From assembly GCF_036227485.1 (NCBI RefSeq), contig NZ_CP109479.1, positions 7,812,001 to 7,876,000 of the forward strand: a stretch of DNA of 64,000 nt, written 5' to 3'. The stretch comes from Streptomyces sp. NBC_01451 (GTDB lineage: Bacteria; Actinomycetota; Actinomycetes; Streptomycetales; Streptomycetaceae). The position numbers and the translations under genes were made by a program. Positions within the stretch are counted from its first letter, which is position 1. Each line of letters starts with the position of its first letter. Below, piece after piece: positions 51,979-59,493 of this stretch. The notes beneath the pieces are model-generated. The model was not told where the DNA came from, did no database searches, and worked only from the letters and a program-made list of their open reading frames with translations.

Positions 51979-53193
51979 TTACAGGTACTTCTTCAGCTCC
52001 CGTCGGGCCAGCGACCGCTGGTGCACCTCGTCCGGCCCGTCCGCCAGCTTCAGCGTCCTCGCACTCGCCCACAGCTCCGCCAGCGGGAAGTCCTGGCTCA
52101 CCCCGCCCGCCCCGTGCAGCTGAATCGCCTTGTCGATGATGTCCACCACCGCACGCGGCGTAGCGATCTTGATCGCCTGGATCTCCGAGTGGGCCCCCTT
52201 GTTGCCCACCGTGTCCATCAGCCACGCCGTCTTCAGCACCAGCAGCCGCAGCTGCTCCACCGTGACCCGCGCGTCCGCGATCCAGTTGTGGACCACGCCC
52301 TGCTGGGCCAGCGCCTTGCCGAAGGCGGTCCGGGAGACGGCCCGGCGGCACATCAGCTCGATCGCGCGCTCCGCCATCCCGATCAGCCGCATGCAGTGGT
52401 GGATGCGGCCGGGACCGAGCCGCGCCTGCGCGATGGCGAAGCCGCTGCCCTCCTCGCCTATCAGGTTCGAGGCGGGCACCCGTGCCTCGTCGAAGACCAC
52501 CTCGGCGTGGCCGCCGTGGGAGTGGTCCTCGTAGCCGAACACCTGCATCGCCCGCTTGACCGTGACACCGGGGGTGTCACGGGGAACCAGGATCATCGAC
52601 TGCTGGCGGCGGATGTCGGCGCCGTCCGGGTCGGTCTTGCCCATCACGATGAAGATCCGGCAGTGCGGGTTCATCGCCCCGGAGATGTACCACTTGCGGC
52701 CGCTGATGACGTAGTCGTCGCCGTCCCGCCGGATCCGCGTCTCGATGTTCGTCGCGTCGGACGACGCCACCTCGGGCTCGGTCATCGCGAACGCCGAGCG
52801 GATCTCGCCCGCGAGGAGCGGCTCCAGCCACTGCTTCTTCTGCTGCTCGTCGCCGAACTGCGCCAGCACCTCCATGTTGCCGGTGTCCGGTGCCGCGCAG
52901 TTCAGCGCCGTCGGCGCCAGGTGCGGGGAGCGGCCGGTGATCTCGGCGAGGGGGGCGTACTGGAGGTTGGTGAGGCCGGCGCCGTGCCGGGCGTCGGGCA
53001 GGAAGAGGTTCCACAGACCCTGGCGGCGTGCCTCGGCCTTCAACTCCTCGACCACGGCCGGGGTGTCCCACGGCGAGGCGAGCGCCGACCGCTGCTCCTC
53101 GGCCACGGCCTCCGCCGGGTACACGTACTCGTCCATGAAGGCGAGGAGCTTGGCGCGCAGTTCCTCGGTGCGCGCGTCGAACGCGAAGTCCAT
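51979..53193 (-). CDS. Acyl-CoA dehydrogenase, ACAD10/11-like
   Basis: 404 residues. FAD and substrate segments are present: FAMTEPEVASSDATNIET, WYISGAMNPHCRIFIVMG, GFAIAQARLGPGRIHHCMRLIGMAERAIELMCRRAV and QLHGAGGVSQDFPLAELWASARTLKLADGPDEVHQRSLAR. The C-terminal LADGPDEVH replaces the YEGTSQI motif of ordinary ACADs and is typical of the ACAD10/11 branch. In that branch the enzyme acts on 4-phospho-acyl-CoAs produced by a linked kinase domain. Here the kinase is the separate upstream gene, 6 bases away, with the same order kinase-ACAD as in the animal fusion proteins. Confidence 0.9.
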   Translation of the reverse strand: MDFAFDARTEELRAKLLAFMDEYVYPAEAVAEEQRSALASPWDTPAVVEELKAEARRQGLWNLFLPDARHGAGLTNLQYAPLAEITGRSPHLAPTALNCAAPDTGNMEVLAQFGDEQQKKQWLEPLLAGEIRSAFAMTEPEVASSDATNIETRIRRDGDDYVISGRKWYISGAMNPHCRIFIVMGKTDPDGADIRRQQSMILVPRDTPGVTVKRAMQVFGYEDHSHGGHAEVVFDEARVPASNLIGEEGSGFAIAQARLGPGRIHHCMRLIGMAERAIELMCRRAVSRTAFGKALAQQGVVHNWIADARVTVEQLRLLVLKTAWLMDTVGNKGAHSEIQAIKIATPRAVVDIIDKAIQLHGAGGVSQDFPLAELWASARTLKLADGPDEVHQRSLARRELKKYL

Positions 53194-53199
53194 GACGGA

Positions 53200-54246
53200 T
53201 CAGCCTTCCTGGAGACCTGTGTGAAGTGTGGTCAGGCCGTGCTCGATGAAGACGGGGACCAGGTCCCCGATGCGGTCGAAGCCCGCGCCGACCGTCCGGC
53301 CCAGCGTGTAGCGGTAGTGGATGCCCTCCAGGATCACCGCCAGCTTGAACCAGGCGAACGCCGTGTACCAGGCGACCGACGAGACGTCGCGCCCCGAGCG
53401 CGCCGCGTACCGTTCGATCAGCTCGGCCGGGGAGGGGTGTCCGGCGGCCTCGGCGGTCGTGGAGACGGGGGAGTCGGGCGCGCCCAGCGGCATGCTGTAC
53501 ATCACCAGCAGGCCCAGGTCGGTGAGCGGGTCGCCGAGCGTCGACATCTCCCAGTCGAGGATCGCCGTGATCCTGTCGTCCGCGTCGATCAGGACGTTGT
53601 CCAGCCGGTAGTCGCCGTGCACGATCGCCGGGGCGGAGGACTCGGGCAGGGCCCGGCCGAGCGCCGCCTGCAACTCGTCGATGCCGGACAGCTCACGGTT
53701 GCGGGAGGCGTCCAACTGCTTGCCCCAGCGCCGCAGTTGCCGGTCCAGAAAGCCCTCGGGCCGGCCGAAGTCCGCGAGGCCCACCTCGGCGGGGTCGACC
53801 GCGTGCAGCTCGACCAGCGTGTCCACCAGCGACAGCACCACGTCCCGGGTCCGCGCCGGGCCGATCGGGGCGAGCTGTCCGGCCGTGCGGTACGGCGTGC
53901 CCGGCACGAACTCCATGACGTAGAACGGCGCTCCGGGCGCCGCTCCGTTCTCGGGGTCCTCGCACAGCAGGACCGGACGAGGGACCGGCACGGCGGTCGG
54001 ATGCAGGGCGCTGATCACCCGGTGCTCGCGCCGCATGTCGTGCGCGGTGGCCAGGACATGGCCGAGCGGGGGGCGTCGTACGACCCACTTGGTGGTGCCG
54101 TCGGTGACCGCGTAGGTGAGGTTCGACCGGCCGCCCTCGATCAGCCGTCCGGTCAGGGGGCCGTGCACGAGTCCGGGGCGTTCGCCGTCGAGCAGGCCGC
54201 GCAGCCGGTCGAGATCGAGACCTGGCAGGTCGTCCGGGGGCATCAT
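53200..54246 (-). CDS. APH-family phosphotransferase, ACAD10/11 kinase-domain homologue
   Basis: 348 residues; ATG at 54246 or 54243. The aminoglycoside-phosphotransferase fold is clear: GGRSNLTYAV (nucleotide loop), WVVRRPPLG, the catalytic IVHGDYRLDNVLID (Brenner motif HGD-x4-N) and ILDWEMSTLGDPLTDLG (DxD-type metal site). It is the leading gene of the leftward unit with the ACAD. By comparison with ACAD10/11 and the bacterial LvaA protein, it probably phosphorylates the hydroxyl of a 4-hydroxyacyl-CoA rather than an antibiotic. Confidence 0.88.
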   Translation of the reverse strand: MMPPDDLPGLDLDRLRGLLDGERPGLVHGPLTGRLIEGGRSNLTYAVTDGTTKWVVRRPPLGHVLATAHDMRREHRVISALHPTAVPVPRPVLLCEDPENGAAPGAPFYVMEFVPGTPYRTAGQLAPIGPARTRDVVLSLVDTLVELHAVDPAEVGLADFGRPEGFLDRQLRRWGKQLDASRNRELSGIDELQAALGRALPESSAPAIVHGDYRLDNVLIDADDRITAILDWEMSTLGDPLTDLGLLVMYSMPLGAPDSPVSTTAEAAGHPSPAELIERYAARSGRDVSSVAWYTAFAWFKLAVILEGIHYRYTLGRTVGAGFDRIGDLVPVFIEHGLTTLHTGLQEG

Positions 54247-54284
54247 CGCTCCTACGCGTACGGAAACAGGACCTGCCTCATGAT

Positions 54285-54301
54285 GCCGACCGGTCGGTAT
54301 G
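54285..54301. promoter_or_regulatory. Operator-like site before the kinase/ACAD operon
   Basis: GCCGACCGGTCGGTATG contains the perfect 12-bp palindrome CCGACCGGTCGG (54286-54297). On the minus strand it reads CATACCGACCGGTCGGC, the best of the three copies in the window, 39 bases upstream of the kinase start. Confidence 0.65.
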
Positions 54302-54408
54302 TCGTCCAGTGGGTGAGCGAAAAGTGACCGGCGTCTCGCTTCCGGTCCACGGAAGGAGACGCCGGTCGGGTGGGGCGGGGGAGAGGCGGTGCCGGTGGCC
54401 GGAAACCG

Positions 54409-54711
54409 TCAGTGGTCGTCCCAGTGGTCCTGGTGCGCCGCGTGCCGGTGACCGTCGTGCAGATAGTCGACGTGGTCGCCGTGCAGAACGCTCGGGTGTC
54501 CGCAGCCGTCCCCGTGCGTGTGGTCGTGGGCGTCGTGCGCCATGTGCTCGCCGGGCTCGCACTCGTCCCAGTGGCCGCTGTGCGCGCGGTGCAGATGACC
54601 GTCGTGCGCGTAGTCGACGTGGTCGCCGTGCGGCACCTCGGTGTGGCCGCAGTCCTGGCCGTGGGTGTGCTGGTGGGCCGGGTGTTCCGGGTGAAGGGTG
54701 GGAGTGCTCAT
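54409..54711 (-). CDS. Small His-rich protein with two internal repeats
   Basis: Start set at ATG 54711 (MSTPTLHPEHP) after GAAGGCGAG, 100 residues, nearly one third His. Two copies of a ~38-residue unit are visible: HTHGQDCGHTEVPHGDHVDYAHDGHLHRAHSGHWDE and HTHGDGCGHPSVLHGDHVDYLHDGHRHAAHQDHWDD. Each unit has one Cys and about twelve His. No signal peptide or membrane helix. It probably binds zinc, nickel or copper in the cytoplasm as a store or chaperone; this is inference. Divergent from the quinone reductase. Confidence 0.78.
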   Translation of the reverse strand: MSTPTLHPEHPAHQHTHGQDCGHTEVPHGDHVDYAHDGHLHRAHSGHWDECEPGEHMAHDAHDHTHGDGCGHPSVLHGDHVDYLHDGHRHAAHQDHWDDH

Positions 54712-54881
54712 GATGCTCGCCTTCGGGCATTCGGGGGTACGCGCGTGTGGAAACGTGCGGGTGGTGACGGTGGTGCCGTCGGACAGGCTGCCATGCAATC
54801 CGTCCATATCCGACTATTCGACTTGCGTGGCGTGCGCGCACCCCGGAGGGTCGGGCGTGAGGAAACCGGAGGACCAGACTT

Positions 54882-55832
54882 ATGAAGGCCATCACCTACA
54901 GCCGGTACGGCGGCCCCGACGTCCTGGAGTTCACGCGGGACGCCCCGGACCCCAAGGTCGGCCCCGACTCCGTACTGATCAAGGTGCGCGCGGCGTCCGT
55001 CAACCCGGTGGACTGGAAGTGCCGTGAGGGCTATCTCGACGGCATCCTGGACCCCGTCTTCCCGGTGACACCGGGCTGGGACGTCTCCGGGGTCGTGGTG
55101 CGCCCGGGCGCCTCCGTCTCGGAGTACGCCGTGGGTGACGAGGTCATCGGCTACGTACGCGAGGACTTCCTCTCGCGCGGCACCTTCGCCGAGTACGTCG
55201 CCGCCCCGGTGCGCACCCTCGCCCGCAAGCCCCGCAACCTCTCCTTCGAGGAGGCGGCCGGGCTGCCGCTCGTCGGGCTCACCGCCTATCAGGTGCTCGC
55301 CAGGTCGCTGGGCGTCCGCACGGGCGAGACCGTCCTGGTGCACGCGGCGGCGGGCGGGGTCGGCTCCGTCGCCGTCCAGCTGGCCCGCCGCCACCTGGGC
55401 GCCGCGCACGTCATCGGCACGGCCAGCGTGCGCAACCACGACTTCGTGCGCGAACTGGGCGGCGACCCGGTGACGTACGGCGAGGGCATGGCCGACCGGG
55501 TACGGAAACTCGCCCCGGGCGGCGTCGACGCCGTGTTCGACACCGTCGGCGGCGACACGCTCAAGGACTCGGTGGAGCTGCTGGCTCCCGGGGGCCGCCT
55601 GGTGTCGATCGCGGACCCGGCCGTCGTCGACCTCGGCGGCAGCTACTACTTCGTGCGCCCCGACGCGGTGGACCTCGCGCACCTCTCCGACCTGGCCGAA
55701 CAGCAGGTGTTCTCGCTGCATGTGGCCGACACGTTCCCCCTGGAGCGCGCTGCGGAGGCACACCGGCTGAGCGCGGAGGGCCGCACCAGGGGCAAGATCG
55801 TGGTGACGGTGGACTGGGACGACGAGGCCTGA
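54882..55832 (+). CDS. Zinc-free NADPH:quinone oxidoreductase-type MDR
   Basis: 316 residues, start MKAITYSRYGGPDVLEF, the classic opening of quinone oxidoreductase-like medium-chain reductases. GroES-like half to about residue 115; then nucleotide-binding VLVHAAAGGVGSVAVQLARR (AAxGxxG, NADPH) and DAVFDTVGGDTL. The structural-zinc cysteines of alcohol dehydrogenases are absent. It likely reduces quinones or enones using NADPH. Monocistronic and convergent with the DUF202 gene. Confidence 0.92.
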   Translation: MKAITYSRYGGPDVLEFTRDAPDPKVGPDSVLIKVRAASVNPVDWKCREGYLDGILDPVFPVTPGWDVSGVVVRPGASVSEYAVGDEVIGYVREDFLSRGTFAEYVAAPVRTLARKPRNLSFEEAAGLPLVGLTAYQVLARSLGVRTGETVLVHAAAGGVGSVAVQLARRHLGAAHVIGTASVRNHDFVRELGGDPVTYGEGMADRVRKLAPGGVDAVFDTVGGDTLKDSVELLAPGGRLVSIADPAVVDLGGSYYFVRPDAVDLAHLSDLAEQQVFSLHVADTFPLERAAEAHRLSAEGRTRGKIVVTVDWDDEA

Positions 55833-55875
55833 CGGCCCGGCGGTCCGAAAGCCCGGCCGGCGGCGGCCTTCGGCG

Positions 55876-56214
55876 TCAGAGGACGAGTGCCGCCCCGCAC
55901 ACCGCCAGGGCGACCGCGCACAGCGTCGCCGCGGCGGCGTGCCGGGCGGTCAGCGCCGGCGGACCGTCGTCACCCGTCGCCGTGAGCGTCCGGATGCGCC
56001 GGTGGGCGACGCCGAGGAACCACAGCCACAGCACGCAGCACACCGCGCAGACGGCGATCCCGGCCGCCGACGGCCCGCCGTGCAGCGCGGTCCTCCCGGC
56101 GAGCAGGGCGGCGACGGTGCTCGACAGCGTCGTACGCCGCCACGCCAGCCGGGTCCGTTCCGGTTGCAGCCCGGGATCCCGTACCTCTGCCTCGCCCGCC
56201 CCGGCGTCGCTCAC
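55876..56214 (-). CDS. DUF202 membrane protein
   Basis: Start set at GTG 56214, overlapping the preceding stop as GTGA; 112 residues. The DUF202 motif PERTRLAWRRTTLS is at about 16-29, and three helices follow (about 30-48, 50-70, 90-110). Function of DUF202 is unknown. Paired and translationally coupled with the longer DUF202/YidH protein encoded upstream; the two may form a hetero-oligomer. Confidence 0.85.
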   Translation of the reverse strand: MSDAGAGEAEVRDPGLQPERTRLAWRRTTLSSTVAALLAGRTALHGGPSAAGIAVCAVCCVLWLWFLGVAHRRIRTLTATGDDGPPALTARHAAAATLCAVALAVCGAALVL

Positions 56215-56603
56215 CCGTTCCCCCGGGCCAGTACGACGACCACCATGGCGACCGCGACCACGGCGACCGCGAGGCTCAGCAGGGTCGGGAAGCGGGACAC
56301 CGGCAGGTCCTCGCCCCGTCGCATCGCCCGCTCGCACCGCACCCAGTGGTTGACGGCCCGCAGCGAGCACAGCGCCCCGGCCGCCAGCAACGCGAGCGCC
56401 AGCCCGACCCGCCAGCCCCACCGCAGGTCGGGCAGGAACTGGTCCACGGCGAAGCCGCCGCCGATCAGCGCCAGCGCGGTGCGCAGCCAGGCCAGGAAGG
56501 TGCGTTCGTTGGCCAGGGAGAAGCGGTAGTCGGGGGTGCGGCCCTCCTCGCCGATCCGTTGGGGGGCGAACCACATACGGACGTTCCGTCCAAAATCGAT
56601 CAC
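56211..56603 (-). CDS. YidH-like DUF202 membrane protein
   Basis: Start GTG 56603 (VIDFGRN), 130 residues. The DUF202 motif SLANERTFLAWLRTALALIGGGFA is at about 29-52, followed by a second helix (66-86) and a third (105-126). Typical YidH length. It is separated by 11 bases from the NUDIX gene on the same strand and overlaps the next DUF202 gene. Physiological role unknown. Confidence 0.87.
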   Translation of the reverse strand: MIDFGRNVRMWFAPQRIGEEGRTPDYRFSLANERTFLAWLRTALALIGGGFAVDQFLPDLRWGWRVGLALALLAAGALCSLRAVNHWVRCERAMRRGEDLPVSRFPTLLSLAVAVVAVAMVVVVLARGNG

Positions 56604-56614
56604 ATGTAGGAACC

Positions 56615-57241
56615 TTACGGGCTCTTCGGTGACCGGTACGCCCTGAGGCGCTCATAGGCCGCCAGACCGTCCGGCACCCACTCCCACTCGCCCAGCCGCC
56701 GTTCCACCTCCTCCTCCGGCAGGAACGCGTGCCAGGCGACCTCCTCCACCTGGGGGTGGACGGGCAGCTCGCAGCGGACCTCGTACACCGCCGACCACCA
56801 GCTCCGGCCGGCGCCGTCGTCGTACAGGAACCTGAAGAGGGGCTCGGGGCGGGGCAGGCCCGTGACGCCGAGTTCCTCCTCGGCCTCCCTCAGGGCCGCG
56901 CTGCCGTACGACTCGCCCGCGCCCACGACTCCGCCGACGAACATGTCGTACAGGGAGGGAAAGACCAGCTTGGTGGCGGTGCGGCGGTGGACGAAGATCC
57001 GGCCCCGGGCGTCCCTGGCCTGGATGAAGACGCAGCGGTGGCGCAGACCGCGCGCGTACGCCTCGCCCCGGGGGGACCGGCCGACGACCTGGTCGTTCTC
57101 GTCGACGATGTCGAGGATCTCGTCGGCGGGATCGACCGGATCGGCCGCATCGCTGGGATCGGCGGAACCGGGATCGGCGGAACCGGGATCAGTGGGACCG
57201 GTGGGAGTGCTCTCGTGGGAGTGAGTGCTCATGTCTGCCAT
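56615..57241 (-). CDS. NUDIX hydrolase
   Basis: 208 residues from ATG 57241; ATG 57232 is equally possible. The Nudix box GGVVGAGESYGSAALREAEEELG fits Gx5Ex7REUxEExGU. The body (DEILDIVDENDQVVGRSPRGEAYARGLRHRCVFI) resembles isopentenyl-diphosphate-isomerase-like or YfcD-type Nudix proteins. The N-terminus has a short tandem repeat PGSADPGSADPSD encoded by a 15-base repeat. The start lies 44-53 bases inside the end of the upstream transporter gene. Substrate unknown. Confidence 0.9.
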   Translation of the reverse strand: MADMSTHSHESTPTGPTDPGSADPGSADPSDAADPVDPADEILDIVDENDQVVGRSPRGEAYARGLRHRCVFIQARDARGRIFVHRRTATKLVFPSLYDMFVGGVVGAGESYGSAALREAEEELGVTGLPRPEPLFRFLYDDGAGRSWWSAVYEVRCELPVHPQVEEVAWHAFLPEEEVERRLGEWEWVPDGLAAYERLRAYRSPKSP

Positions 57242-58118
57242 CCAAGCCCATCGGCCTCGGCGCGCTGCCGCTCGGCATCGCCGGGTGGAGGCCCAGGAGG
57301 ACGATGCCCACGACCACCGCCGCGAGGCCCGACGCCTCCCAGGCGAGTGCCCCGGTGTCGGTGCGCAGCCGGTCGCCGAGGAAGCCGACGCCGCAGATGA
57401 TCCCGGCCAGGGGCTGGGCCGCCGTGAGGGCGGGGAGGGACATGCGCAGGGGGGCGGTCTCGAAGGCGCTCTGGACCAGGACCAGGCCGGTGAGACCGAG
57501 GAGCAGTACGCCGTACGGCTGCCAGCCCGTGAGGAGGTGGGTCAGGCCGCCCTCCGAGAAGCGCTGGCCGCTGACCCGGGTCAGGGCGTCCTGGACGCCG
57601 TAGAGCAGGCCCGCGGCCAGGGCCAGCAGGACCGGGCCGGAGCTGAGGCGGGAGCGCTTCGCGTACGTCGTGAGGAGCAGGGCGAGGCCGAGCATGGCGC
57701 CGATGATCAGCCAGTGGCGCCAGGGGTCCGTGACGGCCGTTCCGCCGCGCGGCTCGCCCGCCACGATGAACGCCGTCACCCCGCCTGCGAGGAGCAGGAG
57801 GCCGGTCCAGCCCTGACGGCCCAGCGGCTGCCTGGTCTGTTTGCGGGAGAGGGCGAGCGCGAAGAGCAGGTTCGTCGCGAGCAGCGGCTCCACCAGGGAC
57901 ACCTCGCCCTGGCTCAGCGCGATCGCGCCCAGCACCATGCCCGCCACCATCAGGGCGATGCCGCCGAGCCAGCGCGGCACCCGCATCAGGTCCAGCAGCA
58001 GCCGCGGGGAGAGGAAGTCGCTCAGGGGGGCCTGCCGGGCCGCGTTCTGCTGGAGGACGAAGCCGAGGCCCAGGCAGCAGGCGGCGCTCACGGCGAGAGT
58101 CAGAACCAGAACGGACAC
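57189..58118 (-). CDS. DMT superfamily membrane transporter
   Basis: Start set at GTG 58118 (VSVLVLTLA) after GAGGTA, 309 residues; the frame is open upstream without protein features. Nine or ten helices in two halves, with VSLVEPLLATNLLFALALSRKQTRQPLGRQGWTG between helices 3 and 4, typical of a DMT/DUF branch of the EamA clan. The hydrophilic C-terminus is His/Arg-rich (RHEHSLPREHSHRSH). It overlaps the NUDIX gene by about 50 bases, so they are probably co-transcribed. Substrate unknown. Confidence 0.85.
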   Translation of the reverse strand: MSVLVLTLAVSAACCLGLGFVLQQNAARQAPLSDFLSPRLLLDLMRVPRWLGGIALMVAGMVLGAIALSQGEVSLVEPLLATNLLFALALSRKQTRQPLGRQGWTGLLLLAGGVTAFIVAGEPRGGTAVTDPWRHWLIIGAMLGLALLLTTYAKRSRLSSGPVLLALAAGLLYGVQDALTRVSGQRFSEGGLTHLLTGWQPYGVLLLGLTGLVLVQSAFETAPLRMSLPALTAAQPLAGIICGVGFLGDRLRTDTGALAWEASGLAAVVVGIVLLGLHPAMPSGSAPRPMGLDGRHEHSLPREHSHRSH

Positions 58119-58454
58119 GCGGGGTACCTCGATGACGGGGCGGACTGTGGGGTGTGGTAAAGGCCGACTGTAGCCGCCCCCGGCGGGTCCTGCCCCGGGG
58201 ATGTGACGGAATCGTGGCGGCGGCAGGATCACGTCCACGTTCGGATGGTGGCGGTATCGCGACTTAACGTCATCTCTGCTGGGTTGGTGAGTTGTGCGCT
58301 GGTCTGTCGTTCGCCAGGTCAACTGTCCTACACAGATGCATAATTGACACGTGTCGCATACATGACCGGCCTTGACGTGAAGCATTCGTGGAGGGTTTGC
58401 TGTCCGTGATCAACCGATGGCTGTCGAACGATCGCCGTCAACAGACCGCGTCGT
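58119..58454. promoter_or_regulatory. Divergent promoter region with palindrome GACACGTGTC
   Basis: 336 bases without a gene. The stretch 58255-58400 is AT-rich for this genome and should hold promoters in both directions. GACACGTGTC (58346-58355) is a perfect 10-bp palindrome flanked by ATGCATAATT and GCATACAT, a candidate operator. No local regulator gene is obvious. Confidence 0.4.
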
Positions 58455-59423
58455 GTGAGGAAGTTCCCCGCGGTGTCTCCACCTCCACCACCCCTGGGCC
58501 GTGGCCGCAAGCGCGCCGCCCAGGCCTTCGACGCCGCCCTCGACGACACCGAACTCGTCGCCGCGCGCGCCGCTCTGGGCCAGGGGCGCTGGCAGGCCGT
58601 CCGCGCACTGCTCACCACCACCGGCGACGACTGGGACCGCCGGGGCCACCGCGTCACCGTCCTCGCCCTCGAGTCCGGCACCGCCGCCTGGGCCCGCGAC
58701 TGGATCCTCGCCGAGCCGGAGTCCGCCGACGCCTCCGTCCTGCTCGCCGCGGCCACCGTCCAGCGGGTCCTCTCCGGCAAGGACAAGCCGGTCCGGGCCC
58801 GCGACGCCTGCCACGCCGCCGCCGCGCTCGCTCCCGCCGACCCCACGCCCTGGCTCGGGCTGCTCCAGCTGGAGCGGCACATGGGCGCCGAGGAGACCGT
58901 CGTGCAACTCTTCGACGAGGTCCGGCACCGCTACCCCGACCACCACCACGCCCACCACCTGATGGTCGCGCGCCTTGCCGAGCGCCGTACCTCCGCCGGG
59001 CCGGACCCGCTGCACGAGGTGTACGACTTCGCCAACTGGGCCGTCGAACAGGCCCCCGCCGACTCGCCGTTGGCGATCCTGCCGGTCGTCGCGCACGCCG
59101 AGCGCTACCGCGTCCTGGCCGCCGCGGGCCTGGAGTCCACCGACCCGGCCTCCTCCGGGCACTGGGTCGGGCGGCGGGCCCGCCAGGTGATGAAGGCGGC
59201 CTTCGACTGGTGGCTGGAGTGGGAGCGCGACGACCACCCGCGCCGCCTGGTCGACCTCAACTTCCTTGCCCACGCCAAGTTCTGCGAGGGCCGGGGTGCG
59301 GAGGCCGCCGCGCTGTTCCACCGGATCGGCCCGCACCAGACGCCCGTTCCCTGGTCCTACCCGGACCGCGACCCGCTCACCGCCTTCCGTGCCGCCCGCG
59401 ACACCGCGCTCGGCACGGCGTAA
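58455..59423 (+). CDS. Conserved TPR-like protein, unknown function
   Basis: 322 residues from GTG 58455; a GTG six codons later is an alternative. It is mainly alpha-helical with repeat-like pairs (WQAVRALLTTTGDDWDRRGHRVTVLALES, RARDACHAAAALAPADPTPWLGLLQLER, PDHHHAHHLMVARLAERR), suggesting degenerate tetratricopeptide repeats. There is no signal peptide and no membrane helix. A WWLEWERDDHPRRLVDLNFLAHAKFCEGR segment near the C-terminus looks conserved. I do not recognise a functional family. The APC permease gene follows 70 bases later. Confidence 0.72.
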   Translation: MRKFPAVSPPPPPLGRGRKRAAQAFDAALDDTELVAARAALGQGRWQAVRALLTTTGDDWDRRGHRVTVLALESGTAAWARDWILAEPESADASVLLAAATVQRVLSGKDKPVRARDACHAAAALAPADPTPWLGLLQLERHMGAEETVVQLFDEVRHRYPDHHHAHHLMVARLAERRTSAGPDPLHEVYDFANWAVEQAPADSPLAILPVVAHAERYRVLAAAGLESTDPASSGHWVGRRARQVMKAAFDWWLEWERDDHPRRLVDLNFLAHAKFCEGRGAEAAALFHRIGPHQTPVPWSYPDRDPLTAFRAARDTALGTA

Positions 59424-59493
59424 CGCCCCACGCACCACAGTGAAGTTCCGTCACCACAGAAAATTTCCGTACGCCCGAAAGGACAACCCCGCG

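Noticed and set aside
53200..54246. Aminoglycoside resistance gene
   Set aside because: The fold matches, but pairing with an ACAD10/11-like dehydrogenase and a CoA ligase points to acyl-CoA metabolism.
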